The notes beneath the pieces were generated by a model. That model did not search any database and was not told the DNA's origin. It saw only the letters and a list, made by a program, of their open reading frames with translations. DNA of 64,000 bases from JANMZO01 sp963763135 (lineage in GTDB: Bacteria; Actinomycetota; Acidimicrobiia; Acidimicrobiales; JANYDT01), in assembly GCA_963763135.1 (NCBI GenBank), contig CAVXNJ010000012.1, positions 1,422,560 to 1,486,559 on the forward strand, read 5' to 3'. The position numbers were made by a program, and so were the translations under genes. Below are positions 1-9,332 of this stretch, piece after piece. The number at the start of each line of letters is the position of its first letter. Position 1 is the stretch's first letter.

Positions 1-390
1 AAGCTCGACCACGTCCTTTGGCGGACGGGGAGCGCCGTAGTAGCTCGCGGTCAGCGAGAGCGCTTCGAGCACGGTGATCTCGTCGGTGATCTTCGAACTC
101 TGCAGCACGATACCGAGCTGGCTCCGCCACGCCCGCGTCGGTTCACCGGGGTCGGTACCGAGAACCCGCACGTCGCCTTCCGTGCGAGCCCGGTACCCTT
201 CGAGGATCTCGACGGTGGTGGACTTTCCGGCCCCGTTCGGCCCGAGCAGCGCGAATATCTCGCCTCGCTCGATCGTGAAGCTGATGCCGTCAACTGCGGC
301 CATCGAGCCGTAGACCTTTCTCAGGTTCTGTACGTCGATCACCGGGTCCGACGAACCGAACCGGCGAGGCGCTGCGTGTCGATCGTTCAT
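1..390 (-). CDS. ABC transporter ATP-binding protein (partial, N-terminal 130 residues)
   Basis: This is the N-terminal part of an ABC transporter ATPase whose 3' end lies outside the window. The frame runs unbroken from an ATG at 390 to base 1. A short N-terminal tail is followed by a typical beta-strand region (IDVQNLRKVYGS), the Walker A motif GPNGAGKST near residue 55, and a Q-loop region with LGIVLQSS near residue 100. The GYRARTEGDVRVLG spacing and the LQSS Q-loop resemble the DrrA/CcmA-type exporters of actinobacteria; the substrate cannot be told. The LSGGQ signature, Walker B and any permease partner are beyond the window edge. The gene diverges from korA, with about 340 bases between them. 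Confidence 0.9.
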   Translation of the reverse strand, partial: MNDRHAAPRRFGSSDPVIDVQNLRKVYGSMAAVDGISFTIERGEIFALLGPNGAGKSTTVEILEGYRARTEGDVRVLGTDPGEPTRAWRSQLGIVLQSSKITDEITVLEALSLTASYYGAPRPPKDVVEL

Positions 391-529
391 GATGTCCCCG
401 GAGTCGATGTCATGGAGTCATTGTCAGGCATGGGAGGCCCCTCCACCATCGACCGAAGTGCCCTTTCGGTGTCCACCGAATGGTGGACGGGATGCGTGGG
501 TGGAATGTCGACGGGAGTGTCGACGGGAA

Positions 530-574
530 CGTGTGGATGTTCGGTCCCGCTCACCGAACAGGAACATCCAAACG
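530..574. repeat. Intergenic hairpin in the gene-free stretch 391-733
   Basis: The gap between the divergent ABC ATPase and korA contains no gene. It holds an inverted repeat with arms CGTGTGGATGTTC (530-542) and GAACATCCAAACG (562-574), 12 of 13 positions complementary. An inner CGGT/ACCG pair (542-545, 553-556) lengthens the stem. The right arm plus the following GTCGCG matches the right arm of two repeats near 58.3 kb, so this looks like a member of a dispersed intergenic repeat family. Just upstream, GTCGACGGGA is repeated directly (508-526). A possible weak promoter for korA, TTGGGA at 670 and TATGTT at 695, has a long 19-base spacer. Confidence 0.6.
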
Positions 575-733
575 TCGCGAAAGACACACGATGTTGTGAG
601 CGCGAATCCCGATTTTCGCGGGACCTGTTCCTCTTTTTTCGGTGCATTCAGCGCAATTCCGTTGCGTCCTTGGGAATATTGCAGTCGATGGCGCTATGTT
701 TCGAAAAACACACAGGAGTTTTTCGGAGGACTA

Positions 734-2602
734 ATGACCGACGTAGTAGCTCGACCCGCACCCGAGGGGATCCATGACCTCGTGATCCGATTTGCCGGTG
801 ATTCCGGCGATGGGATGCAATTAACCGGTGACCGATTCACCTCGGCCAGCGCCCTGTTTGGAAACGATCTATCCACGTTTCCTGAATTCCCTGCTGAAAT
901 TCGCGCCCCTGCCGGAACACTGGCGGGGGTTTCTTCATTTCAGGTCCGCATTTCCGACCATGAGATCTCCACTCCGGGAGACTCGCCGACTGTTCTGATC
1001 GCCATGAACCCGGCGGCGCTGAAGGCCGACCTCCACCATCTCGTGCCCGGTGGCATGGTGATCATCAACACCGACACCTTCGATGAGCGAAACCTCACCA
1101 AGGCTGGTTACCTCAACAATCCGCTCGACGACGACAGCCTCGACAGCTACCGCGTTGTACGCGTTCCCATGACCGCGTTGACCGTCGAAGCCGTTCAGCC
1201 GCTCGGGGTGAAGCCCCGCGACGCCGACCGGTCCAAGAACTTCTTCGCGCTCGGCCTGATCTCGTGGTGCTATTCACGTCCGACCGACGCCACGATGGAG
1301 TGGATCGACGAGAAGTTCGCGAAGAACGACCTGGTTCGCCAATCGAACCGCGCCGCGTTCACCGCCGGATACAACTTCGGTGAAACCACCGAACTGTTCG
1401 ATCATCCCTATCAGGTCCCCGCAGCCAAGCTCCCAGCCGGTGAATACACGAACATCACCGGCAATGTCGCGCTCGCCTGGGGCCTCGTCGCCGCCGGTCA
1501 GTGCGCGAAACTGCCCGTGTTCCTTGGCTCGTACCCCATCACCCCGGCTTCCGACATCCTTCACGAGCTCTCGAAGCACAAGAACTTCGGTGTCCGTACC
1601 TTCCAGGCCGAAGACGAGATCGCCGCAATCGGCAGCGCACTCGGGGCGGCATTCGCCGGGCACCTGGGCGTAACGACCACCAGCGGACCCGGTGTCGCCC
1701 TCAAGGGTGAGACGATCAGTCTCGCCGTGAGCCTGGAGCTTCCGCTGTTGATCGTCGACATCCAGCGTGGAGGTCCGTCGACCGGCCTTCCGACGAAGAC
1801 CGAGCAGGCCGACCTCCTGATGGCACTCTACGGGCGTCACGGCGAAGCCCCGCTTCCCGTAGTCGCCTGTTACAGCCCCCCGCACTGCTTCGACGCCGCC
1901 ATCGAAGCCGCCCGCATCGCACTCAAGTACCGCACACCGGTGATCCTGCTGTCCGACGGCTATCTGGCCAACGGCGCCCACCCGTGGAAGCTGCCCGATG
2001 TGTCAACGTTGCCGGACATCTCGGTGCCGTTCCAGACCGAGTTGAACCACCAGGATTCCAACGGTGACATGGAGTATTGGCCCTATCTCAGGGACCCTGA
2101 GACCCTCGCCAGACCGTGGGCCATCCCGGGTACGCCGAAGCTCATGCACCGTGTCGGCGGTATCGAAAAGGAAGACGGTTCGGGCAACATCAGCTACACG
2201 CCCGACAACCACGAGAAGATGGTCCACCTGCGGGCCGACAAGATCGCCGGGATCGCCAACGACATTCCTCCGGTCGTGGTGGAAGGCGACGAAGACGCCG
2301 AACTGCTGGTGCTCGGTTGGGGTTCCACGTGGGGCTCGATCAAAGCAGCCGTCGCCGATTCTCGACAAGCGGGAAAGAAGGTCGCCTGGGTTCATCTCAT
2401 GCACCTCAACCCGTTCCCGGCCAACCTGGGCGACGTGCTGCGTCGCTACCCCAAGATCATCGTTCCCGAGATGAACCTCGGGCAGCTGTGCAAGGTCGTG
2501 CGGTCCGAGTATCTCGTTCCCGCGAAGTCCATAACCAAAGTGCAAGGAATGCCATTCACCGCCACCGAGTTGCGGGCTGCGATCGAAAAGGAACTGTCAT
2601 GA
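734..2602 (+). CDS. korA: 2-oxoacid:ferredoxin oxidoreductase, fused gamma/alpha subunit
   Basis: This is the large subunit of a two-subunit, CoA-dependent 2-oxoacid:ferredoxin oxidoreductase, most likely acting on 2-oxoglutarate as an oxygen-tolerant KorAB that links the TCA cycle to reduced ferredoxin. The 622-residue protein starts with the gamma domain (IRFAGDSGDGMQLTGDRF near residues 15-35) and continues with the alpha/PP domain (GSYPITPASDILHEL near residue 260, then TTTSGPGVALKGE and GLPTKTEQADLLMA), motifs typical of KorA. The frame is open upstream, but the ATG at 734 is preceded by GGAGGA and begins the conserved region, so longer starts are rejected. Its stop overlaps the korB start by four bases (ATGA), indicating translational coupling. 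2-oxoglutarate specificity is inferred from family resemblance, not from a visible residue. Confidence 0.93.
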   Translation: MTDVVARPAPEGIHDLVIRFAGDSGDGMQLTGDRFTSASALFGNDLSTFPEFPAEIRAPAGTLAGVSSFQVRISDHEISTPGDSPTVLIAMNPAALKADLHHLVPGGMVIINTDTFDERNLTKAGYLNNPLDDDSLDSYRVVRVPMTALTVEAVQPLGVKPRDADRSKNFFALGLISWCYSRPTDATMEWIDEKFAKNDLVRQSNRAAFTAGYNFGETTELFDHPYQVPAAKLPAGEYTNITGNVALAWGLVAAGQCAKLPVFLGSYPITPASDILHELSKHKNFGVRTFQAEDEIAAIGSALGAAFAGHLGVTTTSGPGVALKGETISLAVSLELPLLIVDIQRGGPSTGLPTKTEQADLLMALYGRHGEAPLPVVACYSPPHCFDAAIEAARIALKYRTPVILLSDGYLANGAHPWKLPDVSTLPDISVPFQTELNHQDSNGDMEYWPYLRDPETLARPWAIPGTPKLMHRVGGIEKEDGSGNISYTPDNHEKMVHLRADKIAGIANDIPPVVVEGDEDAELLVLGWGSTWGSIKAAVADSRQAGKKVAWVHLMHLNPFPANLGDVLRRYPKIIVPEMNLGQLCKVVRSEYLVPAKSITKVQGMPFTATELRAAIEKELS

Positions 2603-3621
2603 GCGAAACGGTGACGTTGACGTCGAAGAAAGACTGGGCCAGCGACCAGGAGGTGCGCTGGTGTCCGGGTTGTGGTGACTACGGCATCCTCACGGCCGTG
2701 CAGATGCTGATGCCCGATCTCGGGCTCGCACCCGAGAACGTCGTGTTCGTTTCGGGTATCGGCTGCTCCAGCCGGTTCCCGTATTACATGAACACCTATG
2801 GCATCCACTCGATCCACGGACGAGCCCCGGCGGTCGCCACCGGTATCGCCGTGGCCCGACCCGACCTCGACGTGTGGGTGATCACCGGTGACGGCGATGC
2901 CCTGTCGATCGGTGGCAACCACCTCATCCACGCGCTCCGACGCAACGTGAACCTCACGATTCTGATGTTCAACAATCAGATCTACGGGCTCACCAAGGGT
3001 CAGTACTCGCCGACCTCGGAGCAGGGAAAGATCACGAAGTCGACGCCCTACGGATCACTCGACCAGCCGTTCAACCCGCTGTCGGTCGCCCTTGGCGCGG
3101 AAGCGAGCTTCGTCGCCCGCACCCACGACATGGACCGCAAGCACATGATGGCCACGTTCAAAGCGGCCCACGACCACAAGGGCGCGTCGTTCGTGGAGAT
3201 TCTCCAGAACTGCAACGTGTTCAACGACGGGGCTTTCGACGGGATCACCGCCCGCGACTCCCGACCGGCCAACCTGATCGACCTGCAACACGGTCAGCCG
3301 ATCCGCTTCGGGGCCAACAACGAACGTGGCGTGGTCATGGGATCCGACGGTCAGCTCCGCATGGTCGACGTCGCCGAAGTCGGTGAGTCCGCCCTGTTGG
3401 TGCACGACGCCCACCGCCCTGACCCGTCATTGGCCTTCGCCCTCGCCCGCCTGTCCCACGACAACCACTCCCCGACACCGTTCGGTGTCTTCCGATCGGT
3501 CGACCGCGGCGAGTACGCGGCCGATGTCACGGCGCAAATGCTCGACGCCTCAAAGAAGGGCCCGGGCGATCTCACCAAGCTCCTCCAATCCAACGGAACC
3601 TGGCAGGTCAGCGGCCAGTAA
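2599..3621 (+). CDS. korB: 2-oxoacid:ferredoxin oxidoreductase, beta subunit (ThDP-binding)
   Basis: This is the thiamine-diphosphate-binding beta subunit that pairs with KorA. The 340-residue protein carries CPGCGDYG near residue 23 (cysteines that help hold the Fe4S4 cluster in the family) and the ThDP/Mg motif GDGDALSIGGNHL near residue 95, followed by NNQIYGLTKGQYSPTS, the classic KorB signature. It overlaps the end of korA by four bases. It is followed by a strong intrinsic terminator at 3663-3712, so korAB appears to form a two-gene operon. No separate ferredoxin gene lies next to it. Confidence 0.95.
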   Translation: MSETVTLTSKKDWASDQEVRWCPGCGDYGILTAVQMLMPDLGLAPENVVFVSGIGCSSRFPYYMNTYGIHSIHGRAPAVATGIAVARPDLDVWVITGDGDALSIGGNHLIHALRRNVNLTILMFNNQIYGLTKGQYSPTSEQGKITKSTPYGSLDQPFNPLSVALGAEASFVARTHDMDRKHMMATFKAAHDHKGASFVEILQNCNVFNDGAFDGITARDSRPANLIDLQHGQPIRFGANNERGVVMGSDGQLRMVDVAEVGESALLVHDAHRPDPSLAFALARLSHDNHSPTPFGVFRSVDRGEYAADVTAQMLDASKKGPGDLTKLLQSNGTWQVSGQ

Positions 3622-3662
3622 CCAGACCACAACCGGTCACGCACCGGTTCGTTGCACCGACT

Positions 3663-3712
3663 GGGTGCGGTTTCTTAGCTCACCGCTAAGCGACCGCACC
3701 CTTTCTGTTTCT
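3663..3712 (+). terminator. Intrinsic terminator after korAB
   Basis: Arms GGGTGCGGT (3663-3671) and ACCGCACCC (3693-3701) enclose a second hairpin CTTAGC/GCTAAG (3674-3679, 3685-3690), followed by the T-rich run TTTCTGTTTCTT. It lies 42 bases after the korB stop. The rest of the gap to 3840 is GC-rich and shows no gene. Confidence 0.85.
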
Positions 3713-3840
3713 TAGCACCGCGGCCCCGGCGAGGGCTGAGAGAGTGAGGGAGCGCTAGCGAGCGAACGACTGAAGCCACCGAGACCGGATGGAGGCCGCC
3801 ACCGGTGGGTGCCGAAGCGCAGCGGAGGCCGGGCCCACCG

Positions 3841-4251
3841 CTATTGAGCACTGTGTTCGCGGTCGCGGGTGCCGATTACGGCGTCGACTTCGATTTCGAC
3901 TTTCCAGGCGGGGTTGAGCAGCGCGGCGACCACAAGGGTGGTGTTGGCCGGGCGAACCTCGGTGAAGAGTTCGCCGTGGACCTTCTCGACGGCGTACGCG
4001 TACCGGGGATCGGTGAGATAGATCCGCGTACGAACGACGTCGGCAAGCGAGCCGCCCGCCTCCATGAGCGCATTCGTCACGATCTCAAAGCACCGGCGGA
4101 GCTGAACTTCGGGGTCCGGATCGATTGACCCGTCGGGCCAGTTGGGGGTCGTGCCCGACACGAACACCAGATTGTCGACTCGCACCGCCCGCGAATACCC
4201 GAGAATCAGCTCATAAGGGAGCCCCGACGAAATACGTTGACGCATCGACAT
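3841..4251 (-). CDS. RidA family protein (YjgF/YER057c/UK114)
   Basis: RidA-family proteins are small trimeric enamine/imine deaminases that clear reactive intermediates. The protein has the family pattern: VDNLVFVSGTTP near the N-terminus, then QLRRCFEIVTNALMEAGGSLADVVRTRIYLTD, and a C-terminal RPANTTLVVAALLNPAWKVEIEVDA, in which the Arg of RPA corresponds to the substrate-binding arginine of the family. The start was set at 4251 (MSMRQR, with an alternative ATG at 4245), because the upstream in-frame residues are unlike the family and overlap the divergent adenosine deaminase promoter. About 136 residues, the usual length. The subgroup and substrate cannot be decided. Confidence 0.85.
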   Translation of the reverse strand: MSMRQRISSGLPYELILGYSRAVRVDNLVFVSGTTPNWPDGSIDPDPEVQLRRCFEIVTNALMEAGGSLADVVRTRIYLTDPRYAYAVEKVHGELFTEVRPANTTLVVAALLNPAWKVEIEVDAVIGTRDREHSAQ

Positions 4252-4318
4252 AGCGGCCAAGGGTAGTAGTACGGGGCTGGTATTTGACGGAGCCCATTCA
4301 GAGGCACAATGGTCGGAT

Positions 4319-5422
4319 ATGGCAACGCTGACTCGCGACCACATCAAACGGGCCCCGAAAGCCCTTCTTCACGACCACCTCGATGGCGGGCTGCGTCCGG
4401 CAACGATGGTCGAACTGGCCGCGGAGTTTGGCTACAAAGGCCTCCCCACAACCAATGTCGAAGAGCTCGCGGCGTGGATCCGCCGAGGCGCCGATCGCCT
4501 GTCGCTTCCGCTCTATCTCGAAACGTTCGATCACACGGTCGGGGTGATGCAACAACGTGACGCCCTTATCCGGGTGGCATCGGAGTGTGCCCAGGACCTG
4601 GCCGAAGACGGCGTTGTGTACGCCGAGGTGCGCTTTGCCCCCGAACAGCACCTGGAAGCCGGTCTGACCCTCGATGAGATCGTGCGGGCGGTTCAGGAGG
4701 GCTTTGCGCTGGGAACCAAAGCGGCCGCCGCGGCCGGGAACACCATCGTGATCGGCACCCTTCTCTCGGCGATGCGCCAGGCGGCAAAATCGAGCGATAT
4801 CGCGCAGTTGGCCATTCGGCACCGCGACAACGGCGTGGTCGGGTTCGACATCGCCGGCCCCGAAGACGGCTTTCCGCCCACGCGACACCTCGAAGCGTTC
4901 AACAAGATCCACGAGGCGAACTTCCACACCACGATCCATGCCGGTGAGGCATTCGGCCTTCCGTCGATCCACGAGGCCCTCCAGTACTGCGGGGCGGAGC
5001 GCCTCGGCCATGGTGTGCGGATCGTCGACGACATCACGTTGTCAGACGACGGCACCTACAAGCTCGGTCGTCTGGCCTCGTACGTTCGCGACCGGCGTGT
5101 GCCGCTCGAAATGTGCCCCACATCCAACGTGCACACCGGTGCTGCGACCTCGATCGGCGACCACCCCATCGCCTTGCTGAAGCGTTTGCGGTTCCGCGTC
5201 ACGATCAACACCGACAACCGGCTCATGAGTGGCGTGTCGATGACCGACGAGATGGAACACGTGAGCCGTGCGTTCGGCTACGGCATCGACGATCTGCAGT
5301 GGTTCACGGTCAACGCAATGAAGTCGGCGTTCTGGCCCTTCGACGACCGGCTGCGCCTGATCGACCAGGTCATCAAACCCCGATACGCCGCGCTGCGCGA
5401 CGAGATCGCCTTCGGCGCATAG
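4319..5422 (+). CDS. add: Adenosine deaminase
   Basis: This enzyme converts adenosine and deoxyadenosine to inosine and deoxyinosine in purine salvage. The 367-residue TIM-barrel protein has the zinc-binding HDHLDGG motif (His18, His20), the HAGEAFG motif carrying the metal/substrate residues, ERLGHGVRI with the catalytic His, and INTDNRLMS near residue 300, which replaces the usual (N/S)(S/T)D(D/N)P-like metal motif and keeps its Asp. Downstream on the opposite strand lie deoC and a phosphohexomutase, also of nucleoside salvage, which supports the role. A short CCCC-TTC-GGGG hairpin follows the stop (5424-5434) but lacks a T-run. Confidence 0.93.
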   Translation: MATLTRDHIKRAPKALLHDHLDGGLRPATMVELAAEFGYKGLPTTNVEELAAWIRRGADRLSLPLYLETFDHTVGVMQQRDALIRVASECAQDLAEDGVVYAEVRFAPEQHLEAGLTLDEIVRAVQEGFALGTKAAAAAGNTIVIGTLLSAMRQAAKSSDIAQLAIRHRDNGVVGFDIAGPEDGFPPTRHLEAFNKIHEANFHTTIHAGEAFGLPSIHEALQYCGAERLGHGVRIVDDITLSDDGTYKLGRLASYVRDRRVPLEMCPTSNVHTGAATSIGDHPIALLKRLRFRVTINTDNRLMSGVSMTDEMEHVSRAFGYGIDDLQWFTVNAMKSAFWPFDDRLRLIDQVIKPRYAALRDEIAFGA

Positions 5423-5540
5423 CCCCCTTCGGGGATTGCGCTCCCTCCGGTCGCACCCATCAGAGTTCCGTCGAGCCGAAGCGGCTCCGCCACCGGTTGG
5501 ACGACATCACCTCGGCTAACGCCTCGCAGATGAGTCCCGA

Positions 5541-5556
5541 CCCCTCCGGGGAGGGG
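5541..5556 (-). terminator. Hairpin just after the phosphohexomutase stop
   Basis: CCCCTC and GAGGGG pair around a CGGG loop directly after the minus-strand stop codon at 5557-5559. There is no clear T-run, so its role as terminator is uncertain. Confidence 0.4.
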
Positions 5557-7242
5557 TTAGGTCGGCGGGACGCCGAGGACGGCGCTCATGGCCGTTTTCA
5601 GTTGGGCCACCGAAGCCGGGTGCGTGCCTGGTTTGGTGACGGTTTCGAAGTAGACCTTGCACTTCGGCTCGGTACCGCTCGGGCGTACGGTGATGCGGGC
5701 GCCATCGGCCAGGGCGAGGACGACGACGTCGGCCGGCGGATTCGCTGTCGCGAGGTCACGCGCTTCCCGAACCGCCACTCCGGCCAGTTCCGTGGGAAGG
5801 TTCGACCGCAGGCGGTCCATCAGTGCCTTCATCTTCGTCTGCGCGTCGGCACCGTCGAACCGCAGCGACCATTGGTCGGTGTCATACCGGCCGTACTCCG
5901 CCTCGAGCTCGCGAAGTCGCTCGGCCAGAGTCGATCCTTCGGCTTTGAGCTGCGCCGCGAGATCCGCCATCACCAACGCGGCACTGATGCCGTCTTTGTC
6001 GCGAACCAGGCCGCCTACGCAATACCCGAGCGCTTCTTCATACGACAATATGTGTACATATTGATTCTCTTCGAGCGCCTTGCGGGCCAACCATTTGAAC
6101 CCCGTCAGGGTCTCGCGATACTCGACATCGAACTTCTTCGCCATGACGCCGAGCAACGACGATGACACGATCGTGGTGCACACCAACCGACGTCGATCGG
6201 AGGCCGCCGGTTGACTCAGGAGATGATCGGCGAGGAGCCATCCGATCTCGTCGCCGCGAAGAGCCCGCCATCCACCCGGGGCCGTCGAATCCGGGATGGC
6301 GGTGGCCATGCGGTCTGCGTCGGGATCGTTGGCGAGAATGACGTCGGCCGAGACTTTGACAGCCAGAGCAAAGGCGAGGTCAAGGGCGCCCTTCTCCTCC
6401 GGGTTCGGGAACGCGACGGTAGGAAAGTCGGGGTCGGGTTCGAACTGCTCGGCGACCGGGGTTACGTCGGAAAATCCCGCGGTGGCGAGCGTACGCATCA
6501 GATCGACGCCGCCCACACCGTGCATCGCGGTGTACACGACGCGTAGATCGGACCGGGCCACAGCGTTGCTGGTGCGCGGATCCAAGGCTTGCACACCGGC
6601 GAGGTATCGCTCCACGACGTCTTCACCGAGTATGTCGATCTTCGAATCACTAAGCGCACTTAGAACTACTGGCGTGGGTGAAGCTGCCACGGCGGCGATC
6701 GCCGCAGCGATGTCGGTGTCGATCGGCGGCACAATCTGCGGACCATCGCCCCAGTACACCTTGTAACCGTTGTCGGCCGGCGGGTTATGGCTGGCGGTTA
6801 CCTGCACTCCGACGGCCGCGCCGAGGTCGAGCACCGAATACGCGAGAACCGGGGTGGGCACGTGATGCGGAAACAGTAATGCGCGCATACCTTTGGCCGC
6901 GAACACACGGGCGGTGGCTTCGGCGAAGCGGTCGCTCTTGTGGCGGGCGTCGTAGCCGATCACGACTCCACGTTTGGCGGCGTCGGGTACCACTGACAGG
7001 ACGTGGTCGGCCAAGCCAGCTGCGGTCTGTCGGACGAGAACCTCGTTCATGCGATTGGGGCCGGCCCCGAGTGCGCCGCGAAGGCCCGCGGTGCCGAAGG
7101 CCAGACGATAATCGAAACGTTCGCGTAGGCCAGCTTCGTCGTCGGCCGTTATGAGCGCCCGTACTTCCGCGACAGTATCGGCGTCGGGATCGATCGCGAC
7201 CCAGGCTTCGATCCGCTCGAGAAGTTCCGCGGCGATGGTCAC
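5557..7242 (-). CDS. Phosphohexomutase (phosphoglucomutase/phosphomannomutase/phosphopentomutase family)
   Basis: This is an alpha-D-phosphohexomutase that moves phosphate between C1 and C6 (or C1 and C5) of sugar phosphates. All four family sites are present in 561 residues: the phosphoserine loop TASHNPPADNG (Ser151), the Mg-binding DPDADR (about 306-311), the sugar-binding loop SYEEALGY, and the phosphate-binding PSGTEPK near the C-terminus. Its ATG overlaps the deoC stop by four bases, and deoC makes or uses deoxyribose 5-phosphate. A pentose/hexose-1-phosphate mutase role in nucleoside catabolism is therefore plausible (family members next to deoC often act this way), but phosphoglucomutase activity is equally possible. 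Confidence 0.9.
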   Translation of the reverse strand: MTIAAELLERIEAWVAIDPDADTVAEVRALITADDEAGLRERFDYRLAFGTAGLRGALGAGPNRMNEVLVRQTAAGLADHVLSVVPDAAKRGVVIGYDARHKSDRFAEATARVFAAKGMRALLFPHHVPTPVLAYSVLDLGAAVGVQVTASHNPPADNGYKVYWGDGPQIVPPIDTDIAAAIAAVAASPTPVVLSALSDSKIDILGEDVVERYLAGVQALDPRTSNAVARSDLRVVYTAMHGVGGVDLMRTLATAGFSDVTPVAEQFEPDPDFPTVAFPNPEEKGALDLAFALAVKVSADVILANDPDADRMATAIPDSTAPGGWRALRGDEIGWLLADHLLSQPAASDRRRLVCTTIVSSSLLGVMAKKFDVEYRETLTGFKWLARKALEENQYVHILSYEEALGYCVGGLVRDKDGISAALVMADLAAQLKAEGSTLAERLRELEAEYGRYDTDQWSLRFDGADAQTKMKALMDRLRSNLPTELAGVAVREARDLATANPPADVVVLALADGARITVRPSGTEPKCKVYFETVTKPGTHPASVAQLKTAMSAVLGVPPT

Positions 7243-7895
7243 GCCAGCCCTCCGAGAATCGCCGCCGTCGACGACGTACCTAGGCGGGTGGCGCCCGCGT
7301 TGATCATCGCCAACGCGGTGGCGGTGTCGCGAATGCCGCCCGAGGCTTTGATGCCGAGGGAACCACCGACTGTTTGGGCCATCAGTTCAACGGCCGCCAA
7401 CGTGGCCCCACCGGTCGGGTGAAAACCGGTGGACGTCTTCACGTAATCGGCACCGGCCGATTCGGCCACCTTGCACGCCTCGACGATTTCGGACTCGGTG
7501 AGTGCACCCGTTTCGAGGATCACCTTCAGCGTTGCGAACGGAACCGCCATCGCCACTGAGGTGATCTCGGATTCGAGGCCCTCCCAGTCGCCGAGTTTGA
7601 TCAGACCGAGGTTGACCACCATGTCGATCTCCGTGGCGCCGGCGGCAAACGCCAGCGACGCTTCCGTCGCCTTGATGCGGGCATCGACGGCCCCGCTCGG
7701 GAATCCGACCACGGTGCAGACGTGAATCGACGGGTCGAGCAGACCGGCATTGAGTGGGAGCATCGACGGGCTCACGCATACCGCGGCCACCTTGAAGGTG
7801 TTGGCCTCTTCGCACAGCGCCGCCACCCCAACCTGCGTCGCCTCAGGCTTCAGAAGGGTGTGATCGATGAATGCCGCAAGTTCGTTGGGAGTCAC
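7239..7895 (-). CDS. deoC: Deoxyribose-phosphate aldolase
   Basis: It cleaves 2-deoxyribose 5-phosphate to glyceraldehyde 3-phosphate and acetaldehyde, the last step of deoxynucleoside breakdown. The 218-residue class I aldolase shows IDHTLLKP at the N-terminus, TEIDMVVNLG with the catalytic Asp91, the Schiff-base lysine in YVKTSTGF (Lys153), and the phosphate-binding KASGGIRD. It is first in a two-gene unit with the phosphohexomutase (ATGA overlap). The 135-base gap to the next gene (7896-8030) shows no gene. Confidence 0.95.
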   Translation of the reverse strand: MTPNELAAFIDHTLLKPEATQVGVAALCEEANTFKVAAVCVSPSMLPLNAGLLDPSIHVCTVVGFPSGAVDARIKATEASLAFAAGATEIDMVVNLGLIKLGDWEGLESEITSVAMAVPFATLKVILETGALTESEIVEACKVAESAGADYVKTSTGFHPTGGATLAAVELMAQTVGGSLGIKASGGIRDTATALAMINAGATRLGTSSTAAILGGLA

Positions 7896-8030
7896 GGGAC
7901 AATCCTACGTTCACCGGTGGCCAACCCGTTTGTACTGGGATTTCTGTTGCCTTCCATCCGGATTCCCCGCCTTTCACCGATCGTTCGCCGGTCGTTTCGC
8001 CGGTCATTCGGCATTCGTAGGGCGCCGGCC

Positions 8031-9257
8031 TCAGCAGGTGCTGACGGCGGGAACGCCCTTGGCCCGCAGCGTCAGCCAGAAGCCCACGTCGAAGATCGAA
8101 GCCAGGGCGGCACCGCCGTGGTCCTGACCCTTGTACACCTTGCGATCAACCGAGTCGCCGAGTGCGCACAGCTTCTTCTTGAGCACCGCGCTGGTCTCGA
8201 CCGGGATCTGCTCGTCTTTGTCGCCGTGGATGATGAGTATCGGCGCAGGGGTCTTGACCTGACCGGGTTCATTGGCGAGCAGGGCCGACTTCCACGGATC
8301 CTGGACGAGTGCCTTGCGATACACCAGCGAGTCGAACGGGTCGGCGCCGAAGGCCTTGAACACCTCAGCGTTGCAGCCGGTGTCGACGACCGGAAGCAGG
8401 CTGAGGGCCTTCGGCGTCAGGGCGGCGTTCAAGTCGAGTGAGGGATCGGCCGCGTTCAGCCCGGCCGCGACCATGAAGAAGTAGCCCCGGTACTTGGAGT
8501 TCTCTATCGAATCGGCCACGTTCGTGAGCTGCGACGGCGGTGCCCCGGCGACAACGCCGGCCAGTTTCAGCTCGGGGGCCCACGAGGACGCCAGCTCACC
8601 GGCAAACAGCGCAGCATGCCCGCCCTGGGAGTGGCCCCACACGACGAACGTGGAGCTCAGGTTGGCGCCGGGGATGGCCCTGGCCGCCCGCACGATGTCG
8701 ACGACGCCTCGGCCTTCGCTGACACCATCGAGGTACGGGTGCCGCTCGGGCGTGCCGAGACCCTCATAGTCCGTGGCGACCACTGCCATGCCGAGGGCAT
8801 TGAAGGTGCTGCCGACAACGTTTTCCAGCTCACCGACCTGGTTCGAGGGTGCACAGCGGTCAGCCAGGCCCACCGTGCCGTGGGCGTAGGACAGCACCGG
8901 CCATCCGCCGGCCGGTGCCTTGGACGTTGGGAGATAGACCAGGCCGGTGACCTCGATCGGTGCCCCCATCGGCGAAAACGACCGGTACCGAACCCGGTAG
9001 GCCTTCGACGAGGCCGGAGCACCGGTGAGCGGTGAGCTGCTGATCAGTTGACCCGCGCCGGTCGGGGCTTTCGAGGTCACCGTGCCGTTCGGGGCCGGGG
9101 CCTTCGCCACCGTGGTAGTGGCCGGAGCTCCCTTGACCGGAATACGCCGCTTCGACGTGGTGGCGTTGCCGGCGCCCGGGCCGATGATGCTCGCCAGTGT
9201 GGCAAGCACGCCGGTCGCTACGAGCAGACGGAGGGTCGGTGACTGAGATCGAGCCAT
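8031..9257 (-). CDS. Secreted lipase/esterase (secretory lipase, alpha/beta hydrolase)
   Basis: This is a predicted exported alpha/beta-hydrolase of the secretory lipase (LIP) family. The N-terminus has a basic start and a hydrophobic segment (about residues 9-28), consistent with a signal peptide, followed by a flexible Ala/Thr/Pro linker. The nucleophile elbow is GHSQGGHA (Ser210). The acid is probably in IIHGDKDEQIP and the histidine in GQDHGGAA near residue 388. Several cysteines in the mature part (DRCAPS, DTGCN, KKLCAL, C-terminal Cys) could form disulfides outside the cell. Its substrate is unknown. Start at the ATG at 9257. Confidence 0.85.
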   Translation of the reverse strand: MARSQSPTLRLLVATGVLATLASIIGPGAGNATTSKRRIPVKGAPATTTVAKAPAPNGTVTSKAPTGAGQLISSSPLTGAPASSKAYRVRYRSFSPMGAPIEVTGLVYLPTSKAPAGGWPVLSYAHGTVGLADRCAPSNQVGELENVVGSTFNALGMAVVATDYEGLGTPERHPYLDGVSEGRGVVDIVRAARAIPGANLSSTFVVWGHSQGGHAALFAGELASSWAPELKLAGVVAGAPPSQLTNVADSIENSKYRGYFFMVAAGLNAADPSLDLNAALTPKALSLLPVVDTGCNAEVFKAFGADPFDSLVYRKALVQDPWKSALLANEPGQVKTPAPILIIHGDKDEQIPVETSAVLKKKLCALGDSVDRKVYKGQDHGGAALASIFDVGFWLTLRAKGVPAVSTC

Positions 9258-9332
9258 GGCGCAAGCGTACCTAACCGTTATCTAAACATGTACGAACAGT
9301 GTTAATCCGGCGCAGTTGCTGAACACCAGCCC

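Noticed and set aside
389..733. In-frame extension of korA by 115 codons upstream of 734
   Set aside because: The extra residues are Arg/Ser/Cys-rich and unlike KorA, cross the intergenic hairpin, and the ATG at 734 has GGAGGA upstream and begins the conserved domain.
5113..6165. 350-codon open frame on the plus strand over add/phosphohexomutase
   Set aside because: It overlaps two well-supported genes and its translation is low-quality Arg/His/Pro sequence.
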